DNA from: Ectobacillus panaciterrae DSM 19096
GTDB taxonomy: Bacteria > Bacillota > Bacilli > Bacillales > Bacillaceae_G
Assembly: GCF_000430785.1 (NCBI RefSeq)
Contig: NZ_AUMR01000003.1
Span: 1 to 64,000 of the forward strand
Length of the DNA stretch: 64,000 bases
Reading direction: 5' to 3'
A model generated the notes under the pieces. It was not told the DNA's origin and ran no database searches. It saw only the letters and a program-made list of their open reading frames with translations. Of this stretch, positions 43,770-53,770 are shown piece by piece (within the stretch, counting starts at the first letter, position 1; every line of letters starts with the position of its first letter). The translations under genes were made by a program, and so were the position numbers.

Positions 43770-44669
43770 CTAGCGAGAGCTTCCTCTTGCTGCAAGTATG
43801 ACAAGGTAGCATAAAACCGCAAACAAGCAAGAAATAAAAAGTGAATGCATAAGAGCTACAAATAAGCTTGCCTCTGTATAAATGATAAGTATGCCGGCAA
43901 TGATTTGCAGTGTCACAAGAATAAGGGAAATAATCCATCCCCAATATATAACTCGCTGCTGCTTATATTGCCGAATTGCAAGTATGGTTGCATATAGAAT
44001 CCAAACAAAAATTAAACTTGCTGCAAAGCGATGCCCCATCTGCACCCACTCATGAAACTGAGTGGGGAATGGACTGAATTTGCTGCACATAGGAAAGTTT
44101 GGACAAGCTAAGCTGGCTTTCTCATGGCGGACTAACGCGCCTGTGTATACCACTATATAGCTATAGATTGTAACACCAAAAATATGAAATCGCATTTTCT
44201 TGTCTACAATTAAAGAGTGTGCATCAAATTTTTTATCCACTTCAAAAATAAGTAACGTTAACAATAGGACGGATGCAAAAGAAATTAGTGAAATGCCAAA
44301 ATGAAGCGCCAGCACGGTTGAAGACTGTCCCCATACAACTGCAGCAGCGCCAATAAGAGCTTGTGCAATTAGAAATAAAAATGCCACAATCGCTAAAGGC
44401 TTTGTTTCACGAACATGTCCAATGTAAATCCAAGAAAGTACACATAATAAAAGTACCAAAATGCCTGCAGAGCCAGAGACAATTCGATGACTCAGTTCAA
44501 TTACAGTGTCTAATGTTAATGGGTGAGGAATAAGCTGGCCATGGCATAAAGGCCATGATTTACCGCAACCCTGTCCTGACCCGGTTTTGGTTACTAGCGC
44601 TCCGCCAAGCAGAACGAGCAAAAGATCTAAGCTGGTTACAACCCCTAACCATTTTAGGAATCGTTGCAA
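43770..44669 (-). CDS. ctaA: Haem A synthase CtaA
   Basis: 299 residues from the TTG at 44669, where AGGTGA lies 5 nt upstream; a GTG at 44678 falls inside that SD. Eight-helix membrane protein that oxidises haem O to haem A for the caa3 oxidase. First helix [21 protein letters not shown], haem-ligand His in ELSHR, HFGIS, QMGHR and LMHS regions, and the Cys pair loop [12 protein letters not shown]. Divergent from ctaB, as in B. subtilis. Confidence 0.94.
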   Translation of the reverse strand: MQRFLKWLGVVTSLDLLLVLLGGALVTKTGSGQGCGKSWPLCHGQLIPHPLTLDTVIELSHRIVSGSAGILVLLLCVLSWIYIGHVRETKPLAIVAFLFLIAQALIGAAAVVWGQSSTVLALHFGISLISFASVLLLTLLIFEVDKKFDAHSLIVDKKMRFHIFGVTIYSYIVVYTGALVRHEKASLACPNFPMCSKFSPFPTQFHEWVQMGHRFAASLIFVWILYATILAIRQYKQQRVIYWGWIISLILVTLQIIAGILIIYTEASLFVALMHSLFISCLFAVLCYLVILAARGSSR

Positions 44670-45176
44670 GCTTTTCACCTACTTTCTCTATGAAGTTATG
44701 TTGCGATATTTTGGTAAAATAGGTCACCTAATAAAAAGAAATTTACCACAGTCCTATGATATATAAAAACCAATAAAATAGCAAAGGAATATGCAAGCGG
44801 ACACCATTTTGACACATGTCATTGTGCATAAAAATAAGAGAATACACATTATGTTCTTGTTAGAAAACCAACAATTCTTTCAATCATAGAAACAATTGCA
44901 TACGAAATTTGACAAAATGCTTTATCATAAAAAGGTATTTCATGGTATGATTATGGTACAAGCATAAAAGTTAGGGAGCGACACAAAAAGTTCAAGTTTA
45001 TTTCACAATTTCTTAATGAAATATGTTTTAATATAGTCGAGTAAGTTTATAGTAGGATTCTTGTAATCTCCAAAACAACATCTCTACTGTAATAATATAG
45101 CTATATAAACCTGAATAAGAAGATTCCCCTTTCTGTAAGTGAAAGACGAAGGGGAAAGCTTCATTTGTGCACCATT
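44670..45176. other. ctaA-ctaB divergent control region
   Basis: About 500 bp, no coding sequence. Promoter-like TTGACA hexamers at 44809 and 44909 and an extended -10 TGGTATGAT (44943-44951), none with a convincing full pair. TTGACACATGTCA at 44809-44821 is partly palindromic. Presumably carries the promoters for both ctaA and ctaB. Confidence 0.4.
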
Positions 45177-45220
45177 GCTCAGCTCTAGATAATAGAGCAA
45201 GGAATGAACTAAAGCTGAGC
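45177..45220 (+). promoter_or_regulatory. Structured leader hairpin upstream of ctaB
   Basis: Outer stem GCTCAGCT (45177-45184) with AGCTGAGC (45213-45220). An alternative inner hairpin GCTCTA / TAGAGC overlaps its left arm, so two mutually exclusive folds are possible 35-78 nt before the start codon. Confidence 0.5.
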
Positions 45221-45254
45221 AAATATAGAAACATTATTGAAGGAGGCTCTTAAA

Positions 45255-46175
45255 ATGGGGCAAGTTAGTAGTCAGCTGCACGAGCAGCCAGCTGTTAATG
45301 ATATACCGCAAACATCTCTAAAAGAAGATTTGTTCGCGCTGATGAAGATGGGTCTTGTCAACTCCAACTCGTTAACGGCATTTACTGGTTTTTGGTTAGC
45401 TCTGCATTTTAATGGTTTAAGCTTTAGCGACCACTGGGATAAAATGATTTATACCCTGCTTGGGTCCGCTCTTATTATTGCCGGTTCTTGCACTATGAAT
45501 AACTACATTGACCGCGATATTGATCACTTGATGGAAAGAACAAAGAATCGTCCAACAGTGACCGGAAAGTTCAAAGGCAGCTTTGTATTTGCATTTGGCG
45601 CCATTTTGCTTTTATTAGGTTTTACTTTCTTGTTGTTAACAACTCTGATGGCGGCATTCATCGGATTTATTGGTACTTTCACATATGTTGTATTGTATTC
45701 CTTATGGACAAAGCGGAACTATACACTGAATACGGTAGTGGGAAGCGTATCAGGTGCCGTTCCGCCGTTAATGGGGTGGGCAGCGGTTGATGCCAATTTG
45801 CATTTCATTGCTTGGATGATGTTCCTTCTTATGTTCATCTGGCAAATTCCGCATTTTCTTGCGCTTGCGATGAAGCGAGTGGAGGAGTATCGCAAAGCAG
45901 GCATTCCAATGCTTCCGGTTGTACACGGTTTTGAAATGACAAAACGCCAAATTGTGATTTGGGTTGCGTGCTTATTGCCGCTTCCATTCTATATGTATTC
46001 TTTAGGCACTGTTTTCGTGGTGATTGCAACTTTGCTGAACATCGGCTGGCTTGCACTTGGAATCTACGGATTCCGTATGAAGGACGACATAAAGTGGTCC
46101 GTTCAAATGTTTGTGTACTCCTTAAACTATTTAACAATCTTATTTATTTCCATGATTGTTGTTGTCATGTTTTAA
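45255..46175 (+). CDS. ctaB: Haem O synthase CtaB (protohaem IX farnesyltransferase)
   Basis: 306 residues from the ATG at 45255 (AAGGAGG upstream). UbiA-family membrane prenyltransferase, adds the farnesyl tail to haem B giving haem O. The first aspartate motif is [15 protein letters not shown] (about 83-97) and the second-loop conserved segment is [20 protein letters not shown]. First gene of ctaBCDEFG. Confidence 0.95.
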   Translation: MGQVSSQLHEQPAVNDIPQTSLKEDLFALMKMGLVNSNSLTAFTGFWLALHFNGLSFSDHWDKMIYTLLGSALIIAGSCTMNNYIDRDIDHLMERTKNRPTVTGKFKGSFVFAFGAILLLLGFTFLLLTTLMAAFIGFIGTFTYVVLYSLWTKRNYTLNTVVGSVSGAVPPLMGWAAVDANLHFIAWMMFLLMFIWQIPHFLALAMKRVEEYRKAGIPMLPVVHGFEMTKRQIVIWVACLLPLPFYMYSLGTVFVVIATLLNIGWLALGIYGFRMKDDIKWSVQMFVYSLNYLTILFISMIVVVMF

Positions 46176-46209
46176 GGGGAAAAGGGGAAGGGGAAATTTT
46201 CAACGTCGG

Positions 46210-46240
46210 GATTTACTTTAGGTTACTATAAAGTAAAATC
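46210..46240 (+). repeat. Hairpin between ctaB and ctaC
   Basis: GATTTACTTTA / TAAAGTAAAATC with a bulge and short loop. No T-run, so a processing or stability element is more likely than a terminator. Confidence 0.45.
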
Positions 46241-46269
46241 TAATCAACGAAGAAAGTGGGGTTTGTTTG

Positions 46270-47316
46270 ATGAAACAGTGGCGACTGATCTCGCTTGTTT
46301 CTTTGCTGGCTTTACTGTTAGGGGGATGCGGTAAAGCCTTTCAATCTACTTTGATTCCGCAGGGCGAAGTAGCAAAGATGCAATATGATTTATTGCTGTT
46401 ATCAAGTGCAATCATGGTATTTGTAGTGCTAATTGTTACTGCAATCTTTATTTACGTGATTGTGAAGTTCCGTCAGAAAAAAGGACAGGAACATGTGATT
46501 CCTAGGCAGGTAGAAGGTAACCACAAGCTTGAAATTATTTGGACAGTCATCCCGATTCTTTTGCTCTTAGTATTGGCTGTTCCTACAGTTACATATACCT
46601 TTAAGCTTGCGGATGTGAAACCTGCACAGAAACAGCAGCTTGATAAGGATACAGTTGTGATTGATGTAACGGCACGCCTCTATTGGTGGGAATTTGCTTA
46701 CAAAAATGAAAAGGTCGTTACTTCACAAGATTTAATTATCCCTACAGGCAAGAAAATATACTTAAACTTAAAAGGTGCTGACATTAAGCACTCCTTCTGG
46801 GTTCCATCTTTGGCAGGGAAGACGGATACAAACCCGGAAAACACAAATACAATGTGGCTTCAGGCTGATAAAGCCGGCACGTACAACGGATTTTGTGCAG
46901 AGCTTTGCGGTCCTTCTCATGCTCTGATGCAGTTCAAAGTTAAAGCCGTTAATGAAAGCGAGTACAAAGACTGGGTAGCTGCTATGAAGAAGCAAGACGG
47001 AAAGCAGCCGGCAGCTTCTGCACAAGCGCAAGAAGGTCAGCAGATTTTCCAAAAGAGCTGTATAGGCTGTCACGCAGTGGATGCAAACGATGCTCGTCCG
47101 CCGGCAGCACGCGTTGCACCAAACTTAGCGAACTTCGGCGATCGTGATATGGTAGCCGGCGTTTTAGAGCACACTGATAAAAACTTAAAGGCATGGCTGA
47201 AAGACCCAGAAAGTGTCAAACCAGGCAATTTAATGTCTGAAAAGTATGGCAATTTAACTGACGAGCAAATAGATGCGCTTACTGCATATCTGTCAGGCTT
47301 GAAGGTTAAGAAGTAA
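46270..47316 (+). CDS. ctaC: Cytochrome caa3 oxidase subunit II with cytochrome c domain
   Basis: 348 residues. Lipoprotein signal ending LLLGGC (lipid-modified Cys 20), two membrane helices (about 42-65 and 88-110), a cupredoxin domain with the CuA site (KHSFWVPS and CAELCGPSHALM) and a fused C-terminal cytochrome c domain with the haem motif CIGCH. This fusion marks the caa3 type. The ATG at 46270 has GTGGGG upstream; the TTG immediately before it is an alternative. Confidence 0.95.
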   Translation: MKQWRLISLVSLLALLLGGCGKAFQSTLIPQGEVAKMQYDLLLLSSAIMVFVVLIVTAIFIYVIVKFRQKKGQEHVIPRQVEGNHKLEIIWTVIPILLLLVLAVPTVTYTFKLADVKPAQKQQLDKDTVVIDVTARLYWWEFAYKNEKVVTSQDLIIPTGKKIYLNLKGADIKHSFWVPSLAGKTDTNPENTNTMWLQADKAGTYNGFCAELCGPSHALMQFKVKAVNESEYKDWVAAMKKQDGKQPAASAQAQEGQQIFQKSCIGCHAVDANDARPPAARVAPNLANFGDRDMVAGVLEHTDKNLKAWLKDPESVKPGNLMSEKYGNLTDEQIDALTAYLSGLKVKK

Positions 47317-47336
47317 GGGGAAGAGGGGGTAAAAAC

Positions 47337-49196
47337 GTGAGTTCTGTAGCGAAGAAAAAAAGCGTGCTTTGGGATTACTTAACAACAGTAGACCATAAGA
47401 AAATCGCCATTCTCTACTTGATTGCAGGAGGATTATTCTTTGTAGCCGGCGGGCTTGAAGCGTTGTTTATTCGCTATCAGCTGGCTGTGCCGAACAATGA
47501 TTTTCTGGTAGGAGACGCATATAACCAAGTAATGACAATGCATGGTACGACAATGATTTTCTTGGCAGCGATGCCGCTCATATTTGCACTGTTGAACGCA
47601 GCTGTACCGCTTCAAATCGGTGCCCGTGACGTGGCATTTCCATTCATAAACGCATTAGGCTTTTGGTTGTTCTTCTTTGGAGGCGTATTTCTGAACTTAA
47701 GCTGGTTTTTGGGAGGAGCACCGGACGCAGGATGGACTTCTTATGCATCATTGACTCTTACAGCTAAAACGCACGGTGTAGACTTCTATATACTAGGTCT
47801 TCAGATTTCGGGTATCGGTACATTAATCGGGGGAATTAACTTTCTCGTAACTATCATTAATATGCGTGCCCCGGGTATGACATATATGCGCATGCCGATG
47901 TTTACTTGGACAGCGTTTGTTGTATCCGCACTTATTTTGTTTGCTTTCCCGCCGTTAACAGTAGGATTGGCGCTTTTAGGATTAGATCGTTTATTTGGAA
48001 CACAATTTTTTCACCCGGCTCTTGGCGGGAACACGGTTATCTGGGAGCATTTATTCTGGATCTTCGGACACCCGGAAGTATATATTCTAATTCTCCCGGC
48101 GTTTGGAGTTTTCTCTGAAATTCTCGCAACATTCTCAAAAAAGCGACTATTCGGATATTCTTCCATGGTGTTTGCGACTGTATTAATCGGATTCTTAGGA
48201 TTCATGGTATGGGCTCACCATATGTTCACAACAGGTTTAGGTCCCATCGCGAACTCTATCTTTGCGGTAGCCACTATGGCAATTGCTGTTCCGACAGGGA
48301 TTAAGATTTTTAACTGGCTGTTCACAATATGGGGCGGCAGCATCCGCTTTACAGTGCCGATGCTGTATGCGGTTGCGTTCATTCCTACCTTCGTAATGGG
48401 GGGAGTAACAGGTATCCAGCTCGCGTCTGCCCCTGCAGACTATCAATTCCATGACTCCTACTTTGTAGTAGCTCATTTCCACTATGTTATCGTAGGCGGG
48501 GTAGTATTAGGTATATTGGCCGGCGTACATTACTGGTGGCCGCTCATGTTTGGCAAAATACTAAATGAAACATTAGGGAAAATATCATTCTGGTTATTCT
48601 TTATCGGTTTCCATTTAACTTTCTTTATTCAACACTTCCTCGGTTTGATGGGGATGCCTCGCCGTTACTTTACATTCCTTCCGGGTCAAGGATTGGAAAC
48701 CGGCAACTTGATTAGTTCCGTCGGAGCGCTTTTCATGGCTTTTGGGGTAATTGTTTTACTTTATAACGTTGTGAAAACAACCGTATCCGGCAAGCAATGC
48801 GGCCGTGATCCATGGGGGAGTGGTCGTACATTAGAATGGTCTCTTCCAAGTCCGACCCCCGAATATAACTTTAAACAATTGCCGTTTGTACGCGGTTTAG
48901 ATCCACTTTGGATCGAAAAAATGGAAGGTAAAAACGAAGTGACACCAGCAGAACCAGTAGGCGATATCCATATGCCGAATTCTTCGTTCTTACCGTTTGT
49001 TATTTCATTTGGGCTGTTTGTAGCTGCATTTGGAGCTATGTATATGGAAGGCGGCAAGGAGAAGCTATGGTTAGTTGTAGCGCTGCTCGGCTTAGGGATA
49101 ACCCTTGGTGCCATGTTCTTACGTTCTGTTATTGACGACCACGGTTATCATATCCATAAGGAAGATTTAGATGATGACAAGGGGGTTAAGGCATAA
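47337..49196 (+). CDS. ctaD: Cytochrome caa3 oxidase subunit I
   Basis: 619 residues, catalytic subunit with haem a and the a3-CuB centre; pumps protons. Haem ligand region MTMHGTTMIF, CuB site WIFGHPEVYILI (His-Pro-Glu-Val-Tyr with the cross-linked Tyr), HHMFT-type AHHMFTTG, and the distal HYVIVGG. The GTG start is preceded by AAGAGGGGG. It shares one base with ctaE (TAATG). Confidence 0.96.
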   Translation: MSSVAKKKSVLWDYLTTVDHKKIAILYLIAGGLFFVAGGLEALFIRYQLAVPNNDFLVGDAYNQVMTMHGTTMIFLAAMPLIFALLNAAVPLQIGARDVAFPFINALGFWLFFFGGVFLNLSWFLGGAPDAGWTSYASLTLTAKTHGVDFYILGLQISGIGTLIGGINFLVTIINMRAPGMTYMRMPMFTWTAFVVSALILFAFPPLTVGLALLGLDRLFGTQFFHPALGGNTVIWEHLFWIFGHPEVYILILPAFGVFSEILATFSKKRLFGYSSMVFATVLIGFLGFMVWAHHMFTTGLGPIANSIFAVATMAIAVPTGIKIFNWLFTIWGGSIRFTVPMLYAVAFIPTFVMGGVTGIQLASAPADYQFHDSYFVVAHFHYVIVGGVVLGILAGVHYWWPLMFGKILNETLGKISFWLFFIGFHLTFFIQHFLGLMGMPRRYFTFLPGQGLETGNLISSVGALFMAFGVIVLLYNVVKTTVSGKQCGRDPWGSGRTLEWSLPSPTPEYNFKQLPFVRGLDPLWIEKMEGKNEVTPAEPVGDIHMPNSSFLPFVISFGLFVAAFGAMYMEGGKEKLWLVVALLGLGITLGAMFLRSVIDDHGYHIHKEDLDDDKGVKA

Positions 49197-49819
49197 TGCA
49201 CGCAGAAGAAAGATTAACGGCTGAAACGTTCCCGGCTGAAGCGGAAAAAGCAACCCTTGAGGGGAAAAATAAATTTTTAGGATTTTGGTTATTCTTAGGA
49301 GGAGAGACGGTTCTGTTCGCCTCTCTCTTCGCAACGTACTTATCCTTGAAAAACTCCACAAACGGTGGAGCGACAACAAAGGATATGTTTGAGATTACGC
49401 TCGTATTCGTAGCAACTATGCTTCTATTAACGAGCAGCTTAACGAGCGTGTATGCAATTTATCATATGAGAAACTTTAACTTCAAGAAGATGCAGTTTTG
49501 GTTTGTTATTACAGTATTGCTTGGGGCAGGCTTCCTGGGGCTTGAAATTTACGAGTTTAATCATTATATCCATGAATTCAAGCTTACGATGAGAAGCAGC
49601 GCATTCGGTTCTGCGTTCTATACACTCGTCGGCACGCACGGGGCACACGTATTTTTCGGATTGCTTTGGATCACAACATTAGTGGTTCGCAATGCAAAGC
49701 GCGGGTTAAACCTTTACAACGCACCAAAATACTATGTGGCTTCTCTGTATTGGCACTTTATTGACGTAGTTTGGGTGTTTATTTTCACTGTAGTATATTT
49801 AATGGGAATGGTGGGATAA
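49196..49819 (+). CDS. ctaE: Cytochrome caa3 oxidase subunit III
   Basis: 207 residues, five membrane helices; accessory subunit of the oxidase core. Conserved HLFFGL-type segment GAHVFFGLLWI and YWHFIDVVWVFIF near the C-terminus. Start overlaps the ctaD stop by one base, suggesting translational coupling; the SD AAGGGGG lies inside ctaD. Confidence 0.95.
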   Translation: MHAEERLTAETFPAEAEKATLEGKNKFLGFWLFLGGETVLFASLFATYLSLKNSTNGGATTKDMFEITLVFVATMLLLTSSLTSVYAIYHMRNFNFKKMQFWFVITVLLGAGFLGLEIYEFNHYIHEFKLTMRSSAFGSAFYTLVGTHGAHVFFGLLWITTLVVRNAKRGLNLYNAPKYYVASLYWHFIDVVWVFIFTVVYLMGMVG

Positions 49820-49822
49820 ACA

Positions 49823-50161
49823 ATGGCGATGAAAGAAACGACTAGCGGAAATCCAAAAGTAAATCTTGCTTACCGCAGAAAGAGAAATGCGGAGGAAATG
49901 AAGCATCAACTGATTACGTTTGCTTTAATGATTTTCTTAACAATTGTGGCATTTTTGGCTGTTGCTTATCCAAAAACGTTCACGCCGATTTTCTCTGTGC
50001 CGTTTATTCTCTTGCTTGCTGTTGTGCAAGTTATTTTCCAGCTTTACTATTTCATGCATATGAGCCATAAAGGACATGAGGCGCCAACTTTGTTTTTATA
50101 CGCTGGTATTACAGTGGCATTTCTTACAGTACTAACGTTTATGACAATTGTATGGCTTTAG
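49823..50161 (+). CDS. ctaF: Cytochrome caa3 oxidase subunit IV
   Basis: 112 residues with three membrane helices after a basic N-terminus (NPKVNLAYRRKRNAEEMKHQ). Matches B. subtilis CtaF in size, order and the YFMHMSHKGHE loop. Begins 3 bp after ctaE. Confidence 0.92.
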   Translation: MAMKETTSGNPKVNLAYRRKRNAEEMKHQLITFALMIFLTIVAFLAVAYPKTFTPIFSVPFILLLAVVQVIFQLYYFMHMSHKGHEAPTLFLYAGITVAFLTVLTFMTIVWL

Positions 50162-50168
50162 GAACAAG

Positions 50169-50192
50169 GGGGATTGATGCCGATCAATCCCC
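50169..50192 (+). repeat. Perfect hairpin between ctaF and ctaG
   Basis: GGGGATTGAT / ATCAATCCCC with loop GCCG, followed only by GCTTTACT. Likely a partial terminator or a transcript-stabilising hairpin at the end of the structural oxidase genes. Confidence 0.6.
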
Positions 50193-50242
50193 GCTTTACT
50201 ATGTGCTAGCAGTATATCTTACTGAAAAGGGAGCGTGTGAAC

Positions 50243-51148
50243 ATGAGCAACCTATGGATCTTCGGATTTGAAGCATTATGGAGCCCTGTGTTTTTCGTTT
50301 TTATGCTTGCTGTTTTAGTTGCATATTTTCTAATCATTGGGAAGTACCGCACTCGTTTTCCTAATGCTGAGAAAGTAAGCAAAAGGCAGCAGTTTTATTT
50401 TACGAGCGGCATTGTTCTTTTATATCTTGTAAAGGGGGGACCTGTTGATTTACTCGGGCATATCATTTTCAGTGCCCATATGGCTGAAATGGCTATTATG
50501 TTCATTGCAGTACCGCCCCTACTCTTATTGGGTTTACCGACATGGCTTCTTGCGCATATCGTCAGTTATAGACTTGTACAGCTTATTCTGAAAAGCTTTG
50601 CCAAGCCTCTGATTGCTCTTTTTGTATTTAACGGACTATTTTCCATTTATCACTTGCCTGTTGTGTTTGATACAGTAAAGCAAAGCCAGCTTTTGCATCC
50701 TTTAACTTTAGCTGTACTATTTTTCACCTCCGTTATGATGTGGTGGCCTGTATTGAATCCGCTTCCGCGCAATCAAACCTTAAGTGAAATTAAAAAAATT
50801 GGCTACATATTTGCAAATGGTATGCTGCTTACCCCTGCATGTGCTCTAATCATTTTCGCCAGTGAGCCTTTATTTATGACATACACCGACCCGCAAGCGT
50901 GGATGCAGGCCATGCAGCTTTGTGTCCCTGCTGACACATTGTCTTCCTTGCATCTTACCGGTCCTGATTTTCTCCATTGGATACCGGTACTGGAGGATCA
51001 GCAGGCAGGCGGCATTGTTATGAAGATTATTCAGGAGATTGTATATGGAACAATGATTGGTTATGTTTTCTTTAAGTGGGTGCGAGAAGAACGGGAAAAA
51101 GATAAAGCTCAAAGCTACAGCGTTCCTCCTTATCTCTCTTCTAAATAG
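50243..51148 (+). CDS. ctaG: Cytochrome c oxidase assembly factor CtaG
   Basis: 301 residues, seven or eight membrane helices, caa3_CtaG family, needed for CuB-centre assembly in the caa3 oxidase. Conserved blocks: HIIFSAHMAEMAIMFIAVPP, FNGLFSIYHLPVVFD and MMWWPVLNP. The ATG at 50243 has AAGGGAG upstream; a GTG two codons earlier is possible. Last gene of the cta operon. Confidence 0.93.
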   Translation: MSNLWIFGFEALWSPVFFVFMLAVLVAYFLIIGKYRTRFPNAEKVSKRQQFYFTSGIVLLYLVKGGPVDLLGHIIFSAHMAEMAIMFIAVPPLLLLGLPTWLLAHIVSYRLVQLILKSFAKPLIALFVFNGLFSIYHLPVVFDTVKQSQLLHPLTLAVLFFTSVMMWWPVLNPLPRNQTLSEIKKIGYIFANGMLLTPACALIIFASEPLFMTYTDPQAWMQAMQLCVPADTLSSLHLTGPDFLHWIPVLEDQQAGGIVMKIIQEIVYGTMIGYVFFKWVREEREKDKAQSYSVPPYLSSK

Positions 51149-51273
51149 AACATAATAAGAAAGTGAAGTCCGATTACCGCTTTTACACATAAGAACAGAA
51201 AAAGATTTGTATATTTGTGCCCAATTGCCTCGACTACACATATGATAAAGAAAAAGTAAAGCGAGGAGCGAAG

Positions 51274-51633
51274 ATGGATATACAGAAAATGCTGCCGTTT
51301 GGTGCTTTACACATAACAGATCGGACTTTGGCAGAGCTCATTTATATTGTCGTATCTGAAGTAGAAGGAGTAGCCAAAACGATTTCCCCGCTTTCTGAAA
51401 CAGTATATAAAGCTGTCGGGAAAAACAGGGGAGAAAAGGGGATTTTTCTTCAATATGATGAAAAGGGGCTTATCATTGAAGTGAAAGTAGCGTTATTTCA
51501 TAACGTCTCTATTTTGGGAACATGTCAGTTCATTCAGGAGCATGTAAAAAAAGAAGTGGAATTCATAACAGGGCTTCAGGTTAAGGCCGTTCATGTAAAA
51601 GTAGAGCAAATAATAAAGGCGTATCCTAGTTGA
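51274..51633 (+). CDS. Asp23/Gls24 family protein
   Basis: 119 residues from the ATG at 51274 (GCGAGGAGCG upstream). Fold pattern of Asp23/Gls24 proteins: an N-terminal strand ALHITDRTLAELIYIVVSEV and a C-terminal VEFITGLQVKAVHVKVEQI. These are alkaline-shock or envelope-associated proteins often anchored beside membranes; here no anchor gene is adjacent. Not present at this place in B. subtilis, as far as I recall. Confidence 0.75.
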   Translation: MDIQKMLPFGALHITDRTLAELIYIVVSEVEGVAKTISPLSETVYKAVGKNRGEKGIFLQYDEKGLIIEVKVALFHNVSILGTCQFIQEHVKKEVEFITGLQVKAVHVKVEQIIKAYPS

Positions 51634-51648
51634 TACACCTTTTTCTTT

Positions 51649-52011
51649 TTATTCTGCTTGAAGAGCTTTTAAAGCTTCGCTTACGTTATGTAATAATTGC
51701 TTGCTTTTTTGAAGAACGCCGTGTGGAAATTCCTCGCCTTCTCCGTATTCCACACCATGCGGATAGTAATGCTTGCCAAGAAGCGGCGTAAGCAGCTTCA
51801 CACGGGCATGACGGCCGCCGATGTCGCCCTCTACAGCATAAGCTTGTACACGTAAATAATATACATCCTTTAACATTTCAAATTTATAATCATATGTAGC
51901 GCGCTCATAATCCCATTGTCCTGCTAAAACAAAGCCGTACTCACTCATAACTTCAGTCAGACGAGTGAAGTCCACCACTTGGCCATCTAATTCTGTACCT
52001 TCAAATCTCAT
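51649..52011 (-). CDS. YugN-like family protein
   Basis: 120 residues from the ATG at 52011 (AAGGGGGATATGT upstream). Family-typical segments GFVLAGQWDYERATYDYKFE (about 30-49) and GRHARVKLLTPLLGKHYYPHGVEYG. Function unknown. It holds the position of B. subtilis ylbA, which may be its counterpart. Convergent with the Asp23-like gene over a shared weak terminator near 51620-51650. Confidence 0.8.
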   Translation of the reverse strand: MRFEGTELDGQVVDFTRLTEVMSEYGFVLAGQWDYERATYDYKFEMLKDVYYLRVQAYAVEGDIGGRHARVKLLTPLLGKHYYPHGVEYGEGEEFPHGVLQKSKQLLHNVSEALKALQAE

Positions 52012-52222
52012 ACATATCCCCCTTAGTATTAAAGTGATATCTAGATTTATAATAGTACGAATAATAAGAAAGCGCAATCAATTATAAAATAAAAAAGCTT
52101 TTTGGAAAAGCAGGGGGAATATCTGTTCAACGCAACAAAATATGATATATTGAGAGTACCGTAATATACAATGCTCTATTCGTATCATGTATTAGTCATG
52201 CTGGTTACAGGAGGCATATTGA

Positions 52223-53254
52223 TTGAAAAAACTTCTTAAGATTTTGCTTTTGACAGCCCTTCTTTTATTTGTGAATTTGTACGGAAAACTTATTATTAAT
52301 CAATTGTCACAAGGAACAAAGAAGCATAAAGAAATCATGGAATCACAGCCGAAAAACAAAATTGAACAAACATCCGCGCAAACCGTATCACGTCTGCTGG
52401 GAGGGGAGACAGAAAGCTTGCTCGCGCAGTTTGGAGAGCCCGCCCGTATGGAGCCGTCTGCTTACGATTACGAATGGTGGATTTATAATCAAAATTTAAA
52501 GAATTACGTGCAATTCGGAGTTTTGAATCATAAAATTGTTACAATTTATGTTGCGGGAGAGAATGTAGACATATCTCCGTTTCGAATAAGCGAAAAATAT
52601 AACGATATATACGCCCAATATCCATTTTCTTACGAAGTAGCATTAGAACGAAGCAACAGTAGCTATCAGTTTGAATTATCAGAATCTGAGCTCAATGAAC
52701 AGCCGCTGATTACATTGAAGAACGGCTGGGCCCAATTATACTTCGATAAATTTACAAGACAGCTATCAGGCATTCGATATATGGATGAAGAAACATTATT
52801 AAAACAGCGTCCTTATCAGCTCGTATATGCAGGTCAGCTTTTGGAGCCTTCTGCGCTGCCGCCGGAACGTCTTGGGCAAGTAGAACAGGCGAATGCGAAA
52901 CAAATTTTGGATTTAACAAATGTTATTCGGCTCCGGCATCAACTACCGTTATTATCTTGGGATGAACAAACAGCACAAGTAGCTTATTTACACAGTAAGG
53001 ATATGAAGGAATCTAATTATTTTGCACATCAGTCTCCTACATACGGAACGCTGGGTGATCGATTGAACAAAGGACGCGTACCGTTCCGGGCAGCTGGAGA
53101 AAATATTGCTTCTAATTATGCGGACGGCATTGCGGCAGTGCAAGGCTGGCTGAACAGCGAGGGACACCGTAAAAATGTATTAAATTCGCAATTTACAGGT
53201 CTTGGTGTAGGCGTATATGACAAATACTATACACAAAACTTTATTCAAAAATGA
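52223..53254 (+). CDS. ylbC: YlbC, CAP-domain exported protein
   Basis: 343 residues. An N-terminal hydrophobic segment (5-18) acts as signal or anchor. A CAP-associated domain follows (about 60-195, SRLLGGETESLLAQFGEPAR), then a CAP/SCP domain (about 220-343) with NVIRLRHQLPLLSWDEQ, HSKDMKESNYFAHQSP and GENIASNYADG. Matches B. subtilis YlbC. Function unknown. The TTG start has AGGAGG 8 nt upstream. The stop codon lies inside the terminator stem. Confidence 0.88.
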   Translation: MKKLLKILLLTALLLFVNLYGKLIINQLSQGTKKHKEIMESQPKNKIEQTSAQTVSRLLGGETESLLAQFGEPARMEPSAYDYEWWIYNQNLKNYVQFGVLNHKIVTIYVAGENVDISPFRISEKYNDIYAQYPFSYEVALERSNSSYQFELSESELNEQPLITLKNGWAQLYFDKFTRQLSGIRYMDEETLLKQRPYQLVYAGQLLEPSALPPERLGQVEQANAKQILDLTNVIRLRHQLPLLSWDEQTAQVAYLHSKDMKESNYFAHQSPTYGTLGDRLNKGRVPFRAAGENIASNYADGIAAVQGWLNSEGHRKNVLNSQFTGLGVGVYDKYYTQNFIQK

Positions 53255-53302
53255 GGCATATGGTTCGCCTGAAAATAGGCGAACCATATGCCTCATTTTT
53301 TC
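53252..53302 (+). terminator. Terminator after ylbC
   Basis: Perfect 19-bp stem: arms 53252-53270 and 53277-53295 with loop GAAAAT, then TTTTTTC. Confidence 0.9.
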
Positions 53303-53337
53303 TTACAATGTAATATAACCGAGGAGAGGTGATCACA

Positions 53338-53760
53338 ATGACTATGACAAAAGGACAATCGCATCCTTCCGTCCAAAAATTCAAGGAATTTGTGCGAAAT
53401 CACCCTAAAATGATTCAAGAGGTGCGCAGCGGCGCCAAAACGTGGCAGCAGTTTTATGAAGAATGGTACTTACTTGGAGAGAATGATGAGATATGGAATG
53501 TTTATCGGACGGAAGGAAGCGATCAAACAGCTGTGGCAGCTGCACAAGGAAATGAATCTGGGGAGCAAAAAAACTTCGTGGGCCAAGTGATGTCACTGAT
53601 TAAAAACATCAATATGGATCAAGTTCAATATCATTTAACGAATGTTACAAATACCATCGGCAGTGTGCAGCAGGTAATCCAGCAATTCCAAGGAAATAAT
53701 ACAAAACAAAGCCAGCAGCCACAGCAGCAAAATAACCCGTTTTTCTTCCAAAAGGATTAG
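53338..53760 (+). CDS. ylbD: YlbD, spore-coat-associated protein
   Basis: 140 residues (B. subtilis YlbD 132). Hydrophilic: SHPSVQKFKEFVRNHPKMI at the start, a helical middle, and a Gln/Asn-rich C-terminal tail. Annotated in bacilli as a YlbD-like coat protein. The ATG at 53338 follows GAGAGGTGATCAC. It is followed after 10 bp by ylbE. Confidence 0.87.
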   Translation: MTMTKGQSHPSVQKFKEFVRNHPKMIQEVRSGAKTWQQFYEEWYLLGENDEIWNVYRTEGSDQTAVAAAQGNESGEQKNFVGQVMSLIKNINMDQVQYHLTNVTNTIGSVQQVIQQFQGNNTKQSQQPQQQNNPFFFQKD

Positions 53761-53770
53761 GAGGGGTAGA

